A stretch of 64,000 nt of DNA from Nocardioides dongkuii (GTDB lineage: Bacteria > Actinomycetota > Actinomycetes > Propionibacteriales > Nocardioidaceae): positions 3,718,001 to 3,782,000 of the forward strand of contig NZ_CP059903.1 of assembly GCF_014127485.1 (NCBI RefSeq). Reading direction: 5' to 3'. Shown here in pieces: positions 62,098 to 64,000 of the stretch. Position 1 is the first letter of the stretch; each line of letters starts with the position of its first letter. The translations under genes were made by a program, and so were the position numbers. The notes under the pieces are model-generated. The model did no database searches and had not been told where the DNA came from. It saw only the letters and a program-made list of their open reading frames with translations.

Positions 62098-62995
62098 GGC
62101 GAAGCTCGCGACCCCGGTAGGAGGCAACGACCTCGTGCGCGGGCCGCCCGCGGCGGGCGGCGGCCGAAAGTGCGAGCCGCACCCCGAGCAGGTGAAACCG
62201 CGTCCTTCGCCCGTCACGTCGCGCGACACTCTTCCCGACCCGCGCCAGCACGCGGACCCAGGATCCGGCCCGAGCCCGTCCTCCGATCAGCCGGCCCAGG
62301 GCCACCACGCCGTACGTCGAGTAGCAGTCGACCCAGCCCGCTGCACGCTCATGGCTTGCCGAGAGCTCGTGGAAAGCGCGGGACTCCGGCACGGTCCTGA
62401 ACCTGCGGCCCGCACGACGCACACGCAGTGCGAACTCGACGTCCTCCCAGTACATGAAGAACCGTTCGTCCAGGAGTCCGAGACGATGCAGAGCGTCTGC
62501 TCGCAGCATCACACAGGCCCAGGTCAGGAAGTCCGGCTCGCAGACATCCGCCCCCTCGCGGGTGCCGAAGGTCCATGGCCGGAACTCCCCCCCGCGGACG
62601 ATCGAACCGTCGGCGTTCTCGATCTCCGGCGCCACCATGTCAAGCGTGGGGTCAGCCATCAAGGCAGCGGACAGACCGGCCACATCCCCACCGCTGATCA
62701 ACAGGTCGTTGTTCACGCACAGCACCAGGTCTGCCTGCCTCGCGGCATGCACGAGCCCCAGGTTCATGCCCGCCGAGAACCCGAGATTGACGGGACTGGT
62801 CACCGACTGGACGAGAGGCGAGCCGAGCTCGGCCAGCTCAGGCACGAGATCACCGTCGGACTCGTTGTCAACCACCCAGATCGACGTCAGGTTCGCCACC
62901 TCCAGCAGTCGACTCACACACGCGACCGTCCGCGGGACGTCGTGCCAGTTGAGCACGACGCAGGCGACCGTCGGTTCGGTCTCAAGGTCGCTCAC
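62090..62995 (-). CDS. Family 2 glycosyltransferase (rhamnosyltransferase-like)
   Basis: A 301-residue GT-A enzyme: VACVVLNWHDVPRTVACVSR, IWVVDNESDGD, SPVNLGFSAGMNLGLVHA, LVLCVNNDLLISGGD and FFMYWEDVEFALRVRRAG with the catalytic WEDVEF motif. This arrangement is the WbbL/dTDP-Rha type. GTG 62995 overlaps the O-antigen ligase stop (GTGA); the longer upstream reading lies in that gene's antisense. Confidence 0.9.
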   Translation of the reverse strand: MSDLETEPTVACVVLNWHDVPRTVACVSRLLEVANLTSIWVVDNESDGDLVPELAELGSPLVQSVTSPVNLGFSAGMNLGLVHAARQADLVLCVNNDLLISGGDVAGLSAALMADPTLDMVAPEIENADGSIVRGGEFRPWTFGTREGADVCEPDFLTWACVMLRADALHRLGLLDERFFMYWEDVEFALRVRRAGRRFRTVPESRAFHELSASHERAAGWVDCYSTYGVVALGRLIGGRARAGSWVRVLARVGKSVARRDGRRTRFHLLGVRLALSAAARRGRPAHEVVASYRGRELRHD

Positions 62996-64000
62996 CGACT
63001 TGCCCGGCCGGTCGACAACGAGTCGACGTCGCCGTCGACCAGCTCCGCCTCGGCAGGATCGTGAGCGCTTGGCCCCGTCGGCCCCTTCAACACCATCTCC
63101 ACGAAGAACCAGAACAGGAAGACGAAGATGTGCCAACCGAAGACGTCGAAGGAGAGGAACATGCCCCACAGTGCGGCAAGTGCGAACCACTCGGGCCGGT
63201 TCCGCCGGAGGATCGTCACGCTCAGGAGCACCATGAAGATCGAAAGACCGAGGAGCCCGAGGTCGGCGAACGTCGTCACGACCTGATTGTCGATGCTCTG
63301 CAGGCCCTGGAGGTCGACGTAACCCTCCTCCTGGAGCTCACCCGCCGACGACGGCCCCGAACCGATCAGAACCTCGACTAGATCCCGGTTGAAGAGGTTG
63401 ACGAACGTCTCCCACGCCTGCAGCCGGAAGTCGAGCGAGAAACTCGATCGCTCTCGCGCGTTCTGGAGGGCGAAGGCGCCGAACCCGTAGACGACCACTG
63501 CGCCGACGGGGACAGCGAGGATCAGCGCCAGGGCGCGCCATAGTCGCCGGCCGACGCTGGCGGCGAAGATCGCCGCGAGCGCCAGGGCGATGAAGATCGT
63601 GGTGCGGGAGCCGCTCAGCAAGAGTCCGGCAGATAGCAAGGATACCGTCGCCCACCGGATCTCCCGCCGGGCAATCCCCTGGACGCGCAGGGCCAAGCAC
63701 AGACCCGCGAGCAGGAACAACGCAAACGGAATCGGATGCCCCAGCGTCCCGGACGACCGCGACCATCCCCCCGGGAGAATCAGGTTCGGCGAAGCCCCAT
63801 ACGCCGCGCGGCCGGCGCCCGTAGGGTCCGCGGCCGCGAAGGTGATCTGGACCCATCCGATGTCGAACACCTCAGCGCCGATGGCGATCGCGACCTGGAC
63901 AACACCGAGGAAGGCCACGGACTGCGCGACCTCCAGCCAGTCCGCACTCGACAGGGAAGCCGCGAGGCAGGCAGCTACCGCTCCGAGAGCCAGCATCACG
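62992..64000 (-). CDS. O-antigen ligase/polymerase family protein (5'-partial)
   Basis: The frame is open to the right edge of the window, so the N-terminus is missing; 335 codons are visible. Many hydrophobic segments and the WaaL/Wzy-type extracytoplasmic region are present (WSRSSGTLGHPIPFALFLL, SAGLLLSGSRTTIFIALAL, LDFRLQAWETFVNLF). In this setting it is probably the polymerase of the second locus rather than a lipid A ligase. It is co-transcribed with the two rhamnosyltransferase-like genes. Confidence 0.82.
   Translation of the reverse strand, partial: VMLALGAVAACLAASLSSADWLEVAQSVAFLGVVQVAIAIGAEVFDIGWVQITFAAADPTGAGRAAYGASPNLILPGGWSRSSGTLGHPIPFALFLLAGLCLALRVQGIARREIRWATVSLLSAGLLLSGSRTTIFIALALAAIFAASVGRRLWRALALILAVPVGAVVVYGFGAFALQNARERSSFSLDFRLQAWETFVNLFNRDLVEVLIGSGPSSAGELQEEGYVDLQGLQSIDNQVVTTFADLGLLGLSIFMVLLSVTILRRNRPEWFALAALWGMFLSFDVFGWHIFVFLFWFFVEMVLKGPTGPSAHDPAEAELVDGDVDSLSTGRASR

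Overview
The window is a 64 kb chromosomal segment from a high-GC Gram-positive bacterium. Codon use is strongly G/C-biased (one sampled coding line, 20581-20640, is 43/60 G+C) and GTG starts are common. The gene content is actinobacterial: GpgS next to a FolP2-type DHPS homologue, an HBHA-like protein beside its XRE regulator, DUF2516, IcmF, and class 3 asparaginase. A Nocardioides-like member of the Propionibacteriales is my best guess; this is inference without a database search.

Layout. 1-13.4 kb is housekeeping and metabolism: the end of fused isobutyryl-CoA mutase, a thioesterase, a metal-receptor-like protein, an App1 phosphatase / enoyl-CoA hydratase / rhomboid operon, a GIY-YIG nuclease gene, cytochrome bd oxidase (cydAB), and a tightly overlapping gpgS-folP2-hypothetical-reductase operon with a divergent TetR regulator. 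14-18.1 kb holds a secreted M1 metallopeptidase with Ig-like repeats and a collagen-like exported protein. 18.4-24.8 kb holds galE, a MoxR/DUF58/VWA/TPR (Bat-type) operon and a 54-residue small protein. 24.9-33.6 kb is nucleotide-sugar and polysaccharide work: an acyltransferase, two tandem GDP-mannose 4,6-dehydratases, a priming sugar transferase, and dTDP-rhamnose synthesis (rfbA, rfbB and an rfbC-rfbD fusion). A DUF2516 protein and a decayed IS3-family element follow. 35-42 kb is a polysaccharide island of visibly lower G+C (nitroreductase, Wzx, EpsG/Wzy, glycosyltransferases, pyruvyl transferase). 42.3-48.8 kb carries sulfate activation (cysD, cysN and a cysC fusion), UDP-glucose dehydrogenase and a TauE-type exporter. 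48.8-51.1 kb holds asparaginase, an XRE regulator and an HBHA-like protein. 51.4 kb to the right edge is a second, largely co-directional Wzx/Wzy-type locus: BY-kinase, priming transferase, glycosyltransferases, FdtA/FdtB amino-sugar genes, flippase and O-antigen ligase/polymerase.

How they fit together. The window supplies dTDP-rhamnose, a probable dTDP-3-amino-3,6-dideoxyhexose, GDP-4-keto-6-deoxymannose, UDP-galactose, UDP-glucuronate and PAPS, plus two sets of priming, export and polymerisation genes. It therefore looks like a surface-glycan region with at least two assembly systems, one of which probably includes acquired DNA.

A family of short palindromic repeats recurs between genes, often as inverted pairs around a short centre. 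The most unusual observations concern it. A repeat pair is read in frame as the linker joining APS kinase to a low-molecular-weight tyrosine phosphatase. Another repeat forms the N-terminus of a small protein. A GIY-YIG nuclease gene sits between long inverted copies of the repeat. Positions come from reading the sequence; family assignments come from recognised motifs, with no search run.
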